A stretch of DNA of 64,000 nt, from the NCBI GenBank assembly GCA_013298215.1, contig JAAFKE010000016.1:1-64000 (forward strand), written 5' to 3'. Each line of letters opens with the position of its first letter. The stretch's first letter is position 1. This DNA is from Cytophagales bacterium (GTDB lineage Bacteria; Bacteroidota; Bacteroidia; Cytophagales; Spirosomataceae). The translations under genes were made by a program, and so were the position numbers. The notes under the pieces were generated by a model, which saw only the letters and a list, made by a program, of their open reading frames with translations, was not told the origin of the DNA and did not search any database. This document shows, in pieces, positions 1-9,150 of this stretch.

Positions 1-108
1 CACATTGGCCAAAACCAAACCTTCTGAGTTGCTTGCATAGCTCACGCGCTTGCTTTGTCTAACTAATCCGCTATTATTGTAGATTAAAACACTCCACCGT
101 AGCCGAGT

Positions 109-1659
109 ATGAAGTTTTTATCCTTAAATTTTACCCATTTCCGCAGCGATTTTGGGGCTGGTTTGTCCGTTTTTTTGGTGGCACTGCCGCTCTGTTTGGG
201 CATTGCGCTGGCCTCTGGTGCGCCGCTTTTGGCGGGTTTGGTGGCGGGCATTGTCGGCGGAACCGTCGTGACGCTCCTCTCAGGATCGGAGGTGAGCGTT
301 AGCGGCCCAGCGGCTGGCCTCACCGTTGTGGTGGCCACGGCCATCAAAGACCTGGGTTCTTACGAGGCATTTTTGGTGGCAGTGGTGCTGGCAGGTGCCA
401 TGCAGTTGGCAATGGGTGTTTTGCAGGCGGGCAAATTGAGCGGCTACGTGCCAGGCAGCGTCATCAAAGGAATGTTGGTGGCCATTGGCGTTGTCATTAT
501 CCTCAAACAGATTCCGCACGCGCTCGGTTGGGACGCCGACCCCGAGGGTGAGTTTGAGTTTTCGCAACTCGCAGACGGCAAAAATACTTTCTCCGAAATA
601 GCCATGGCTCTCTCCAATTTTAGCACGGGAGCCATCATTATTAGTGCGTCCTGCCTGGTTTTGTTGTTTTTGTGGGACAAACTAAGTCCCCGATTTGTGT
701 TCTTTCGCGCCTTTCCGTCGGGCTTGGCGGTGGTGCTGCTCGGGGTGCTATGCAACCAGATTTTCAAGTACTACAGCCCCGAACTATACCTGGGCAACTC
801 GCCAACCCACATGGTCAATGTACCCAATCTGGGCGATTTTAATACTTTCGTCGGCTCGTTTCGTTTTCCAAATTTTGCTGTCATTTCCGACCCCCGCGTG
901 CTACTAACGGCTTTTACGCTGGGGGTTGTGGCCAGTTTAGAAACGTTGCTCAGTTTGGAAGCCTCCGAAAAAATAGACCCACAACGCCGTTTTGCCTCGC
1001 CCAACAAAGAGCTCATTGCCCAAGGAATCGGTAATATGATTTCGGGTGCCGTTGGTGGTTTGCCCATTACGTCGGTCGTCGTCAGAACGTCGGCCAACGT
1101 GTACGCGGGTTCTAAAACGCGCCTGTCCATCTTCGTACACGGGGTTTTGTTGGCGCTGGCAGTATTTTTTATTCCCAACATTCTCAACTACATACCGCTG
1201 GCGTGTTTGGCCGCTTTGCTCATTTCGGTGGGCTATAAATTGGCCAAAGTTGATACTTTTGTACAAATATACAAGGAAGGCCAAGACCAGTTTATCCCAT
1301 TTTTTATAACTGTGCTGGCCATTATTTTCACTGATTTGCTGAAAGGAATCGGCGTGGGCCTCGTTTTTGGCCTCATGTACGTGCTATACACCAACAACCG
1401 TTCGGCTTTTACGGTGGTGAGAGACAACAAGTTTGTGCTCATTAACTTAAATAAGGACGTGTTTTTTTTGAACAAAGTCCGCATTAAAACTGCGCTGGGA
1501 AAACTAAAAACGGGCGACTACGTATTTATTGATGCCACCCGCGCCCAATTTGTAGACCCTGATATTCGGAGCACGCTCCAAGAATTTGGCGAAAACGCCC
1601 ACCACCGTGGCATCACCGTGGAGATCAGAAATTTGACTCGTCGTCGTAAAACAAAATAA
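109..1659 (+). CDS. SulP-family anion/bicarbonate transporter
   Basis: Integral membrane protein of 516 residues with about ten to twelve hydrophobic segments over residues 12-430 and a short C-terminal cytoplasmic part (about 430-516) that looks like a weak STAS domain. The order is that of the SulP/SLC26 family, which exchanges sulfate, bicarbonate or other anions. The gene lies 8 bp upstream of a beta-carbonic anhydrase on the same strand, so bicarbonate is the most likely substrate. This is inferred from context, since substrate cannot be read from the sequence. The ATG at 109 begins a hydrophilic leader before the first membrane segment. The 108 bp upstream show nothing I can support. 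Confidence is high for the family and moderate for bicarbonate. Confidence 0.9.
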   Translation: MKFLSLNFTHFRSDFGAGLSVFLVALPLCLGIALASGAPLLAGLVAGIVGGTVVTLLSGSEVSVSGPAAGLTVVVATAIKDLGSYEAFLVAVVLAGAMQLAMGVLQAGKLSGYVPGSVIKGMLVAIGVVIILKQIPHALGWDADPEGEFEFSQLADGKNTFSEIAMALSNFSTGAIIISASCLVLLFLWDKLSPRFVFFRAFPSGLAVVLLGVLCNQIFKYYSPELYLGNSPTHMVNVPNLGDFNTFVGSFRFPNFAVISDPRVLLTAFTLGVVASLETLLSLEASEKIDPQRRFASPNKELIAQGIGNMISGAVGGLPITSVVVRTSANVYAGSKTRLSIFVHGVLLALAVFFIPNILNYIPLACLAALLISVGYKLAKVDTFVQIYKEGQDQFIPFFITVLAIIFTDLLKGIGVGLVFGLMYVLYTNNRSAFTVVRDNKFVLINLNKDVFFLNKVRIKTALGKLKTGDYVFIDATRAQFVDPDIRSTLQEFGENAHHRGITVEIRNLTRRRKTK

Positions 1660-1667
1660 AAAAAACA

Positions 1668-2348
1668 ATGCAATCTTATCAAAGACTATTGCTGGCCAAT
1701 AAGGCCTGGGCATCCGAAAAACTAAACCTCGACGAGGCCTACTTCGAGGAATTGGCCGCCGACCAAAAGCCCGAATTTTTGTGGATCGGCTGCGCCGACA
1801 GCCGCGTGCCCGCCAACGAGGTAACGGGTACGCACCCTGGCGAGATATTTGTGCACCGAAACGTGGCAAACTTGGTGCTTCATACCGACATAAATATGCT
1901 CTCAGTGTTGCAGTATGCCGTTGAGGTTTTGAAGGTGAAACACGTCTTGGTGGTAGGGCACTATGGCTGCGGCGGCGTGAAGGCCGCCATGACCAACAAA
2001 GACTACGGCCTGATAAACAAGTGGTTGAGAAACATAAAAGATGTTTATGACAAACACGAACGCGAGTTGCGCCACATTGAAGACGAGCAAAAGCGTTTCG
2101 ACCGCCTCGTGGAGCTCAACGTGGAGGAGCAAGTGAGCAATTTGGCCAAAACGACCATCATCCAGAAGGCCTGGCACCAGCGGCAGGGGCCCCAACTACA
2201 CGGTTGGGTGTTCAACTTGAACAATGGCCTCATAAACACCGTCACCGAAATGCAGCCAGGTTCGCACATTGACCCAATTTATCGGTACGACTTCAAACCC
2301 GAGGACATTCAAAAAGACCCTGATTTATCGACGCACTACGGCGCGTAG
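1668..2348 (+). CDS. can: Beta-class carbonic anhydrase
   Basis: Cytosolic zinc enzyme that interconverts CO2 and bicarbonate. The protein has 226 residues, the usual length for the family. The zinc ligands and dyad are present: C42 with D44 and R46 in CADSRVP, then H98 and C101 in GHYGCGG. It follows the SulP transporter by 8 bp and probably shares its transcript, so that imported bicarbonate can be dehydrated or trapped locally. A convergent terminator lies directly after the stop codon. Confidence 0.96.
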   Translation: MQSYQRLLLANKAWASEKLNLDEAYFEELAADQKPEFLWIGCADSRVPANEVTGTHPGEIFVHRNVANLVLHTDINMLSVLQYAVEVLKVKHVLVVGHYGCGGVKAAMTNKDYGLINKWLRNIKDVYDKHERELRHIEDEQKRFDRLVELNVEEQVSNLAKTTIIQKAWHQRQGPQLHGWVFNLNNGLINTVTEMQPGSHIDPIYRYDFKPEDIQKDPDLSTHYGA

Positions 2349-2381
2349 CCTCGGAATTTGCTTTGCACTTCCGAGGTTTTT
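2349..2381. terminator. Terminator between convergent can and permease genes
   Basis: An 8-bp perfect stem (CCTCGGAA at 2349-2356 with TTCCGAGG at 2369-2376) encloses a 12-nt loop and is followed by five T on the plus strand. It starts one base after the can stop codon and sits between convergent genes. It terminates can and may also act on the minus-strand permease transcript. Confidence 0.8.
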
Positions 2382-2387
2382 GTACAT

Positions 2388-4100
2388 TTATTGGGTGGCC
2401 AATTTGCTGTGCTTGCGCCCGTAGGCAAAATAAATAATGAGGCCAATGCCGAGCCAGATCACGAACATTTTCCAGTTGGAGAGTCCCAATTCGGTCATCA
2501 GATAGAGGTTTGTTAGGATACCAAACTGGGGCAACAGCGACCAGTTTTTGGTGAAACTTTGGTACGATAGCACCACCCAGACAATCCAAAAAATAACCGT
2601 TAGTGATTTATACTCCAAAAAATCGGCGGCGGGCAGGGCGGCCCAGGCGGCAAAAATCCCGAAATTATACTTCAAAATCAGGCCCACGGTTAGTAGCAAG
2701 AGTGTCGGGATGATAAATTTGCCGCTCACGTAGGGCAATTTGAAGGACGCATTGGTGGCTTTCCCCTGCGGATCGATCACTAAAATGCCCCCGCACACCA
2801 AAATAAACGCAAAAAAAGTGCCAACGCTGGTTAGGTCGGTTACGAACTTCATGTTTAAAAACAACGACGGAACGCCCACCAAAAAGCCCGTGACGATGGT
2901 CGAAAAGCCAGGGGTTTTGTACTTGGGGTGAATCCGCGAAAATATTTTTGGCAGCAGGCCGTCGCGGCTCATTGTCATCCAGATGCGCGGTTGGCCGAGC
3001 TGATACACCAGCAGTGCGCTGGTTATGGCCACCACCGCACTAACGGCAATGACACCCGCGATGAAATCCATGCCTACTTTCTCGAAGACGTAGGCCAGCG
3101 GATCGGCCACGGCCAGCTCTTTGTAATTGACCATCCCCGTGAGCGTCAGCGTAATGAGCACGTATAATGTTGTGCAAATGGCCAGCGAGTAGAGCATGGC
3201 CTTGGGCAGGTCGCGCTGGGGGTTTTTGCATTCTTCGGCGGTGGTAGAGATCGAATCAAAACCGATAAAAGCGAAGAAAACCGAGGCCACGCCGCTCAAA
3301 ATACCAGAAACCCCGTTGGGTGCAAACGGACTCCAGTTGGCGGGTTTCACAAAAAAAGCGCCAATCAGAATGACCATTCCTACCACAATTAGCTTCAAAA
3401 CTACGAGCGCGTTGCTGGCATTGCGCGATTCTTTGATGCCAATGTACACCAGCCAGGTGATGAGCACCGTGATGAGGCAAGCGGGGAAATCGGCGATGAA
3501 CCTGATGCCCAAAAAAACGGGTGCTTCCTCAAAAGCCTTGGCGGCGGTGAGGGTGGGCGTGGGCACATTGGCTATAGATTGCCCCGCCGCTACTAATTTT
3601 TGCACTTCGGCGTGCGCCGACTGCGCCGACCAAAAATCCATTGACAAAAACCCTGGGAAGTTTATGCCGAAACCACCCAGCATGGTCGTAAAATACTCCG
3701 ACCAGGAGATGGCCACTACCATGTTGCTCACGGCGTATTCTAAGATGAGGGCCCACCCGATGACCCACGCAAAAAGCTCGCCGAACGACACATACGCGTA
3801 GGTGTAGGCACTGCCGCTTACGGGCACGGTGGCCGCAAACTGGGCGTAGCAAAGGGCAGTGAACACGCAGGCAATGGCCGTGAAAACAAACAACAACGAC
3901 ACGGCCGGCCCGCCGTTGTAGCTGGCGTTGCCGATGGTACTAAAAATGCCCGCGCCAATGATGGCCGCAATCCCGAAAGAGGTTAGGTCGCGCACGCCGA
4001 GGGTTTTGACCAAGCCCTTAGAATCGTCGTTGTGGGAGGCATCTGACAATACTTTTTGAACGGATTTTCGGCGAAAAAGAGAACCAAAATTAGCTGACAT
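2388..4100 (-). CDS. APC-superfamily amino acid permease (CAT-like)
   Basis: Inner-membrane permease of 570 residues with at least twelve hydrophobic segments. The first carries the glycine-rich GAGIF signature of APC transporters (about residues 48-52). Length and layout fit the cationic amino acid transporter (CAT) branch, including an extended loop near residues 155-190 rich in Ala, Gln and Thr between two membrane segments. The N-terminus is basic and cytoplasmic. The substrate cannot be deduced. The gene is the last of a minus-strand series after the HAD and phosphotransferase-like genes, separated by 84 bp, so it may have its own promoter. Confidence 0.88.
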   Translation of the reverse strand: MSANFGSLFRRKSVQKVLSDASHNDDSKGLVKTLGVRDLTSFGIAAIIGAGIFSTIGNASYNGGPAVSLLFVFTAIACVFTALCYAQFAATVPVSGSAYTYAYVSFGELFAWVIGWALILEYAVSNMVVAISWSEYFTTMLGGFGINFPGFLSMDFWSAQSAHAEVQKLVAAGQSIANVPTPTLTAAKAFEEAPVFLGIRFIADFPACLITVLITWLVYIGIKESRNASNALVVLKLIVVGMVILIGAFFVKPANWSPFAPNGVSGILSGVASVFFAFIGFDSISTTAEECKNPQRDLPKAMLYSLAICTTLYVLITLTLTGMVNYKELAVADPLAYVFEKVGMDFIAGVIAVSAVVAITSALLVYQLGQPRIWMTMSRDGLLPKIFSRIHPKYKTPGFSTIVTGFLVGVPSLFLNMKFVTDLTSVGTFFAFILVCGGILVIDPQGKATNASFKLPYVSGKFIIPTLLLLTVGLILKYNFGIFAAWAALPAADFLEYKSLTVIFWIVWVVLSYQSFTKNWSLLPQFGILTNLYLMTELGLSNWKMFVIWLGIGLIIYFAYGRKHSKLATQ

Positions 4101-4184
4101 TGTAGGATAAGGGTTTGAATTGAGAACTAAAACTAAGGATTCTTTCTAACAACTTCAAAGTTGTGGTGGTTGGTGGTGGTACTT

Positions 4185-5036
4185 TTAGCGAATCACCGCC
4201 GACTCGCAGATGTACGTTGGAATAATACCTGTACTGCTGATGCGCACTTCGGCATCTTCGATTTGGGTGTTTCCGGTCAGCACGAGGGCGGTGTCTAAAC
4301 CAAATTTATTGCCGCCCAAAATATCCGTTTGCAGCGTATCGCCCACCATCAGTATTTCGTTTTTGGCAACGTTGGGGTAGTTTTTCATTTGTTCGTAGGC
4401 ATAAATAAACACCTGCGCGTCGGGTTTGCCGAACCTGATAAAGCGTTTGCCCACCAGTGTTTCGAGCATATCTGCGAGCCCGCCAATGGCAATGGCCACC
4501 TGCTGTTTAGAAACTGGGTAGGTGAGGTCGGTGTTGGCCACCACCACCGGAATATTGCGGCGGCGCAGCAGGTTTATGGTCTTGGAGAGGTCGTAGTTCC
4601 AGTCGAAACCCTCGTCGTCGAGCAACACGAGGGCGTTAATGTCGGCAATGTTATTTAGGTCTAAGTCTTTAATTGGCAGCAAATTAAGCCCCAGGTCTTT
4701 GATGTAGCACGTCGAGTCGGGCGTGCCAAGGTAGGCCACAGTGCCCGTTTTTACTTTCAGCGACAGGTACTCGCGCGCCAGCATTCCCGACGAAATAACG
4801 CTGGCTGGCGTAATGCTGCCAACTCCCAAACGGTTGTAATAGGCCGCCAACTGGGCGGGGCTTCGCGAGGCATCGTTGGTGAGAATATAAAAATCTTGGT
4901 TGTTTTGCTGCAAAAAGGCCAAGGTTTTGTCCACCCCAGTTATGAGGCCATTGTAGGTTTTGAGTACCCCGAAGGCATCAAAAAAAATAACTTTATACTT
5001 TGAGATTACCTCCTTAAAATCGTCGAGTTCAATCAT
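4185..5036 (-). CDS. HAD-superfamily class IIA hydrolase (NagD-like)
   Basis: Soluble protein of 283 residues. Motif I is FFDAFGVL with the nucleophile D20, motif II is LTNDASRS, and the C-terminal motif GDTLQTDILGG carries the metal-binding Asp residues. The cap between motifs II and III fits class IIA enzymes (NagD/p-nitrophenylphosphatase group). The second Asp of the usual DxD is Phe22, so classical phosphatase activity is uncertain. Related class IIA branches carry D-x-W-G at this point. It lies 24 bp downstream of the phosphotransferase-like gene and is probably cotranscribed with it. The substrate is unknown. Confidence 0.82.
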   Translation of the reverse strand: MIELDDFKEVISKYKVIFFDAFGVLKTYNGLITGVDKTLAFLQQNNQDFYILTNDASRSPAQLAAYYNRLGVGSITPASVISSGMLAREYLSLKVKTGTVAYLGTPDSTCYIKDLGLNLLPIKDLDLNNIADINALVLLDDEGFDWNYDLSKTINLLRRRNIPVVVANTDLTYPVSKQQVAIAIGGLADMLETLVGKRFIRFGKPDAQVFIYAYEQMKNYPNVAKNEILMVGDTLQTDILGGNKFGLDTALVLTGNTQIEDAEVRISSTGIIPTYICESAVIR

Positions 5037-5060
5037 GTTTTTGTTTTAAACGGGGGGTGG

Positions 5061-6101
5061 TTATAAATGTAAAGCCTTCAAAAGTTTATCCACGTCGAAA
5101 CCATCGAGCGACGGCAGGTGGGTCTGGTACACTTCGCGCTGGAGTTGGGTGGCGTAGGTGCGGTGGAAAAAAAACTGGCCGTATTTGATGACGTAGTTCA
5201 AAATAAAAAAACGGTAGGCTTCTTTCAAAAACCGAACTTCGTTGGCCGTCAGTGGGTAAACGCGGTGGTATTCTTGCAAAAACAAAACAAAGCGTTCGTG
5301 CGCCATGGGCGAGTGGTTGTAGGTGAAAACCGTGCGGTCGCCAACGTCGGACACCACGCGGCTAAAAAAATAAAAGTCCAACATTCGCGACGACACCCTG
5401 AACCAATCGTAGTCCCAGCGCGAAAAAAGCTCCATTTTATCGTTCACCGAAAAATTGCCAATGTTCCAATCTACAAAAACTGGAATCTGATCGAACGCCT
5501 CGTAATTGAGCACTTGGGCGTTGGTCAAGAAAAGGTCGCACTGCCGCCTAATGGTGTCAATGTTGAGGCGGTGTTCGTACTGGCCGCGCTCAGAGGCCGT
5601 TATTTGAAGCAGGTCGGCCACGTCGCTTTGAAGTGTTTTCGACGACTTGGGCAATACGTTTTTGGCCCTAAAACAAGCCTGGTGAAACTTGGCCATTTGC
5701 ACGGCAAAAGTCTTTATGTCGCTGGTATCTAAGCGTTTGGGTAGTTTGTTGAGCACCCGAATGGGGTTATAAAAAACCACCCACGTGTCCAAAAAATCGT
5801 CCTTGTAGTGGTAGGTAAACAACTTGTTATTCTTCATCAAAGATTTGGCCATCACGTTCTCGAAGGGGTACAACAGGTTGTTGGCCAAAGCGTGAATAAT
5901 CTGGTGGTCTTCCTTGAAGTGTTCGTACCGCCCAAAGTACGACAACTTGGCAATGAGCACGTCGTCGTTTTCGAGCCAAATTTTAAAAACGTGGTTCGTC
6001 GATACCCGCGCGCTGATATCCTCGATGTGTTTAACGGCCTTGCTGCCGTCGTATTCTTTCCACGCTTTTCTGATAATGGCGGGATAATCCTTAAATCTCA
6101 T
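5061..6101 (-). CDS. Phosphotransferase-like protein (APH/choline kinase fold)
   Basis: A 346-residue soluble protein. The C-terminal half has an APH-like layout: DWNIGNF in the place of the catalytic HGDxxxxN loop, followed about 12 residues later by RWDYDWFR and SRMLDF, which match the metal-binding Asp and the following Arg-x-x-D of aminoglycoside phosphotransferase-like kinases. The N-terminal VSTNHVFKI and LIAKLSYFGR segments resemble the small-lobe nucleotide loop and Lys strand. The catalytic His is not conserved. It is upstream of the HAD gene by 24 bp, so a kinase and phosphatase-like pair acting on one metabolite is possible but unproven. The substrate is unknown. Confidence 0.6.
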   Translation of the reverse strand: MRFKDYPAIIRKAWKEYDGSKAVKHIEDISARVSTNHVFKIWLENDDVLIAKLSYFGRYEHFKEDHQIIHALANNLLYPFENVMAKSLMKNNKLFTYHYKDDFLDTWVVFYNPIRVLNKLPKRLDTSDIKTFAVQMAKFHQACFRAKNVLPKSSKTLQSDVADLLQITASERGQYEHRLNIDTIRRQCDLFLTNAQVLNYEAFDQIPVFVDWNIGNFSVNDKMELFSRWDYDWFRVSSRMLDFYFFSRVVSDVGDRTVFTYNHSPMAHERFVLFLQEYHRVYPLTANEVRFLKEAYRFFILNYVIKYGQFFFHRTYATQLQREVYQTHLPSLDGFDVDKLLKALHL

Positions 6102-6175
6102 TCGTTACTAATTGACTTGAAAACCGAACAGGCTACCCGACCAGCTAACCCCAAAAAAACCCTTTCTTACAAATG

Positions 6176-6208
6176 CGGGATAATACGTACATTTATCCCG
6201 TAAGTTTG
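6176..6208 (+). promoter_or_regulatory. Promoter -7 element with an inverted repeat upstream of the prohibitin gene
   Basis: TAAGTTTG at 6201-6208 matches the Bacteroidota -7 consensus TAnnTTTG. It is preceded directly by an 8-bp inverted repeat, CGGGATAA (6176-6183) and TTATCCCG (6193-6200), with a 9-bp spacer. I see no TTG at the -33 distance. The dyad fills the normal spacer between -33 and -7, where an operator would overlap RNA polymerase. The site is in the gap between two divergent genes. Confidence 0.5.
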
Positions 6209-6235
6209 ATGCAAATTACTTAAACAACCAAAACT

Positions 6236-7141
6236 ATGTTCCTTATTTTTGTAGGCCTTGTGGTTCTGATGGCGGGTTTCGCCGTCAATACGCCCGCTTT
6301 GGCGCTTTCGCGTTATGCCCGCCCGCTCAAATTGGTGGGGCTTATTATTGTAGTGCTCGGGGCGTTGTCGTCGGGTGTGCGGCAAATTGATGCTGGCGAA
6401 GTGGGCGTGCAGTCGGTGTTCGGCAAGGTGAGCGAAAACATCTTGGAGTCGGGGCTCAACTTTGTGAACCCACTGGCCGTAGTGACCCAGTACGACACCC
6501 GCACCCAAAACTACACCATGTCGGGGGTGCACAACGAAGGCCAAAAAGAGGGCGACGATGCCATTCGGGTACTGGCCGCCGATGGTCTCGAGGTCATCAT
6601 AGACCTCACGGTGCTGTACCGCGTGCTGCCGTCGGAGGCTCCGCGCATTCAACGCCAAATTGGGGGCAACTACCAAGACAAGATCGTGCGCCCGCTCACC
6701 CGCACGCGCATCAGAGACAACGCCGTTTACTACGATGCCGTGGCGCTGTACTCTACCAAGCGAGACGAGTTTCAGAGTCGTATTTTCAAATCGATCGAAA
6801 AAGATTTTAAAGATCGGGGCCTGTTGTTAGAGCAGCTTTTGGTGCGCAACATAAACCTGCCCGAGTCGGTCAAGAAGACCATCGAATCGAAAATTAACGC
6901 CGAGCAAGATGCCCAAAAAATGCAGTTCGTGCTGCAAAAAGAACAGCGCGAAGCCGAACGCAAGCGCGTAGAAGCCCAGGGTATTGCCGACTACCAGCGC
7001 ATTATATCTGCCAGCCTCACCGACCGCCAGTTGCAGTACGAGCAAATTCAGGCGCAAAAAGAACTGGCAAAATCGCCCAACTCCAAGATTGTAATTATGG
7101 GTGGCAAGGGCAGTATGCCGCTCATTTTGGGAGATAAATAA
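6236..7141 (+). CDS. Prohibitin/SPFH-domain (band 7) membrane protein
   Basis: Protein of 301 residues with hydrophobic stretches at residues 1-20 and 30-50 that anchor it in the inner membrane. An SPFH domain follows (about 53-215, starting RQIDAGEVGVQSVFGKV), then a charged coiled-coil tail rich in Glu, Gln and Arg (about 220-270). The tail end KSPNSKIVIMGG is typical of prohibitin-like bacterial proteins. These form membrane ring scaffolds and bind FtsH-type proteases in known systems. No protease gene is adjacent. It is a single-gene unit with its own promoter (6201) and a strong terminator (7171). Confidence 0.92.
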   Translation: MFLIFVGLVVLMAGFAVNTPALALSRYARPLKLVGLIIVVLGALSSGVRQIDAGEVGVQSVFGKVSENILESGLNFVNPLAVVTQYDTRTQNYTMSGVHNEGQKEGDDAIRVLAADGLEVIIDLTVLYRVLPSEAPRIQRQIGGNYQDKIVRPLTRTRIRDNAVYYDAVALYSTKRDEFQSRIFKSIEKDFKDRGLLLEQLLVRNINLPESVKKTIESKINAEQDAQKMQFVLQKEQREAERKRVEAQGIADYQRIISASLTDRQLQYEQIQAQKELAKSPNSKIVIMGGKGSMPLILGDK

Positions 7142-7170
7142 CGAGTTTTGTTGCCCGAAGTTACAAAAGC

Positions 7171-7206
7171 GCGGTTCGAGGAGAGATTCTCGAACCGCTT
7201 TTTTTT
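7171..7206. terminator. Strong terminator, probably bidirectional
   Basis: A 10-bp perfect stem (7171-7180 with 7189-7198, GCGGTTCGAG and its complement) has an 8-nt loop and is followed by eight T on the plus strand. On the other strand the stem is followed by GCTTTT. It lies between the convergent prohibitin gene and the minus-strand gene ending at 7237. Confidence 0.92.
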
Positions 7207-7236
7207 GTGCGTTTTGCCAGCTGGTTTATTGTTTTT

Positions 7237-7722
7237 TTAATACCCTGTCGGTATGTAGTTAATGGCCAACAAACGCCAAATAATGGTGTCTCCGTCTTGA
7301 ATGGTATAGTTGGCGGGGGCTTCTCCAAAAGGCTTGAACCCTTGGGCTTGGAGGGTTCTGCTTTTGTTTTTTCCGTGTTTGTCGATTACGTAATACTGCC
7401 ACGCCAACTGAGAATTTACCCCCAGTTTTCTTTCTGAGAGACTATAAACTCTTGCTGGAATGTTCCTTCCGGCCAAAGATAAACCACTTCCGTTGGCGGG
7501 AATATCTCCCTCAAAATCGTACCTTCCATCAAAATTGAAAGATATTTTTTTGATGGTATTATCGGGTTCAACGGTGTAAGTAAGCCCCCCTGGAACAGAG
7601 GTTGTATTTCTGGTTGTGCCCCGGTAGGCATCCATTACGCCTTGTACGGTATTTACCGTATCGTTGATTTTGAATTTTTTGTTGAAAAAAAGTCCAACAA
7701 TTCTAAGTGTTACCTCTTTCAT
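7237..7722 (-). CDS. Protein of unknown function, partner of DyP peroxidase
   Basis: I do not recognise this 161-residue protein. It has no signal peptide and no membrane segment. It is rich in beta-type sequence with many Thr, Asn and Gly residues and has conserved-looking aromatic positions near the C-terminus (WQYYVIDK, IIWRLLAINYIP). It starts 18 bp after the stop of the DyP peroxidase on the same strand, so both are almost certainly one transcript. Its stop lies just before the bidirectional terminator. A cofactor, assembly or targeting role for the peroxidase would fit the context, but nothing in the sequence proves it. Confidence 0.7.
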   Translation of the reverse strand: MKEVTLRIVGLFFNKKFKINDTVNTVQGVMDAYRGTTRNTTSVPGGLTYTVEPDNTIKKISFNFDGRYDFEGDIPANGSGLSLAGRNIPARVYSLSERKLGVNSQLAWQYYVIDKHGKNKSRTLQAQGFKPFGEAPANYTIQDGDTIIWRLLAINYIPTGY

Positions 7723-7740
7723 TTTTTGTTTGTTTTAGGG

Positions 7741-9150
7741 TTAAATAATCGGGTTTACATTTTTCAAAAACTCAATACTGGGGGCAAAAAAATACCCCCC
7801 GCCTTTCATCGTTACGAATTGCTCAAATCCAGGTTGTTTCGTGTCGGGCTGGCCCCAAACTTGTGCGTAGGCTCCCAAAGGTTTGCGTTCGCCCTGCCCA
7901 ATCACGAGGTCCAAACCAACTTTATTAGACGGTTTTCGGTTAATAAAATCCTCGTTATTAGCCCACCTTTGCTGAATGACCTCAAATTGGTGGGCAATAC
8001 TTTTCTGATAACTCATAAACAATAATCCCACGTCTTTGGTAGGTCGGTCACTCAAATCCGCCTCGCGTTTGCCATACGTAATTCCCCGGCGAGCCATAAT
8101 GAATTTTTTGGCGTCTTCTTTTATGGGAGAATTTACCAAGTCGGAGCGTGGGTTTGTCTTGCGAATGTGGGCGTGGTAGGGGCATTTAGATTCGTCTTTG
8201 AAATCATAATCAAAATTGTTCAAGACCGCACTATTAATGAGGCCCGCCTCCGCGCTGAGTTCAACAGGCGTTCCGTCCTCGAACCTGCCCACCAACATTG
8301 CCCCCGCACGCTCGGCATCGTCGCCCGTGAGTCCAAGTTTTTTGGCTAAGTCTTCTTCTGCCTTTTTGAAGCCCTTTACGTTTTGCTCTAATTTCCTGAA
8401 AACCAGAAAGCTACCCATCGCGTTTTCGCTTTCTGCGAAGGGATCTTTCAGCAAAACCAGGTCGATCTCGGCCGCTGGATTGAAGATAAAGTCTTCGGGC
8501 GGCGTGGTGGGCGAAATATTATTTTGGATTCTGTAACCATCAATTTCATCCTCAAAAAATAAGGGTTGAGAAATTCCATCGACGTATCCAAAATGCTCGA
8601 GACCAGCCCCTTCTTTATTAAAAATGGCATCGCCCGTTTGAACGGCCACAACCTCCGCAAAACCCCCGATGGCGTTCTGAACGTCAGTCATTTGGCGGGT
8701 CAATCGTTCTGGTTTTGCGTCGGCAAGAATCAGTAAGAAGTGAGCAGAATCGTTCATGCCAGCGTCCCAGGTTTCAAACTCGGGGTCGTTTAAATCTGCT
8801 TCTTTAATGCCGTTTACGTAGGTTGGTTCAAACTTATTGGCACAAACATCGGCCCGCTCAAACAAGTACGCATACCCGCTCTTGCTGATGTGTATGCACG
8901 CAAACGTGCCCGAATCAATTTTTTTGTCTTTCCAAAGCGCATTAGAACGCAGTTGTGCATAACACGATCGGATGGGGGCATCTTCGCCCTCAACCAGGCT
9001 TTGGAGCCATGCCTTAACTTCGGCTTGCCTGCCGTCGATGCCACTGATAAACAAATTTGCGGTGTGGTGGCGGCCGTGGGGTTTGAGAATATTGCCCTGA
9101 ATACCGCTCAACAGCTCCTTGTTGCGGAGGTCGAATTGATTGATTGCCAT
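7741..9150 (-). CDS. DyP-type heme peroxidase
   Basis: Heme peroxidase of the dye-decolourising family. The start chosen is ATG at 9150 (MAINQFDLR), giving 469 residues; upstream codons lack a good start and encode a lysine-rich stretch. The distal-heme motif is GYVDGISQP, a variant of the family GxxDG with catalytic Asp. A His-rich segment CPYHAHIRKTNPR near residue 325 probably includes the proximal His, followed by RRGITYG. The GISQP form resembles the longer DyP classes more than B-type enzymes with GTENP. There is no Tat or Sec signal, so the protein is cytoplasmic or packaged. No encapsulin gene is nearby; the only partner is the unknown protein 18 bp downstream. Confidence 0.93.
   Translation of the reverse strand: MAINQFDLRNKELLSGIQGNILKPHGRHHTANLFISGIDGRQAEVKAWLQSLVEGEDAPIRSCYAQLRSNALWKDKKIDSGTFACIHISKSGYAYLFERADVCANKFEPTYVNGIKEADLNDPEFETWDAGMNDSAHFLLILADAKPERLTRQMTDVQNAIGGFAEVVAVQTGDAIFNKEGAGLEHFGYVDGISQPLFFEDEIDGYRIQNNISPTTPPEDFIFNPAAEIDLVLLKDPFAESENAMGSFLVFRKLEQNVKGFKKAEEDLAKKLGLTGDDAERAGAMLVGRFEDGTPVELSAEAGLINSAVLNNFDYDFKDESKCPYHAHIRKTNPRSDLVNSPIKEDAKKFIMARRGITYGKREADLSDRPTKDVGLLFMSYQKSIAHQFEVIQQRWANNEDFINRKPSNKVGLDLVIGQGERKPLGAYAQVWGQPDTKQPGFEQFVTMKGGGYFFAPSIEFLKNVNPII

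Noticed and set aside
1-108. Possible end of an upstream gene or promoter at the left edge
   Set aside because: I found no convincing reading frame or TAnnTTTG element in these 108 bp.
4101-4184. Short hairpin ACAACT/AGTTGT between HAD and permease genes as a terminator
   Set aside because: The stem has only 6 bp and no T run follows it on the transcribed strand.
5118-6203. Long plus-strand open frames across the minus-strand phosphotransferase-like gene
   Set aside because: They are antisense shadows of a gene with clear family motifs, and lack start context and homology.
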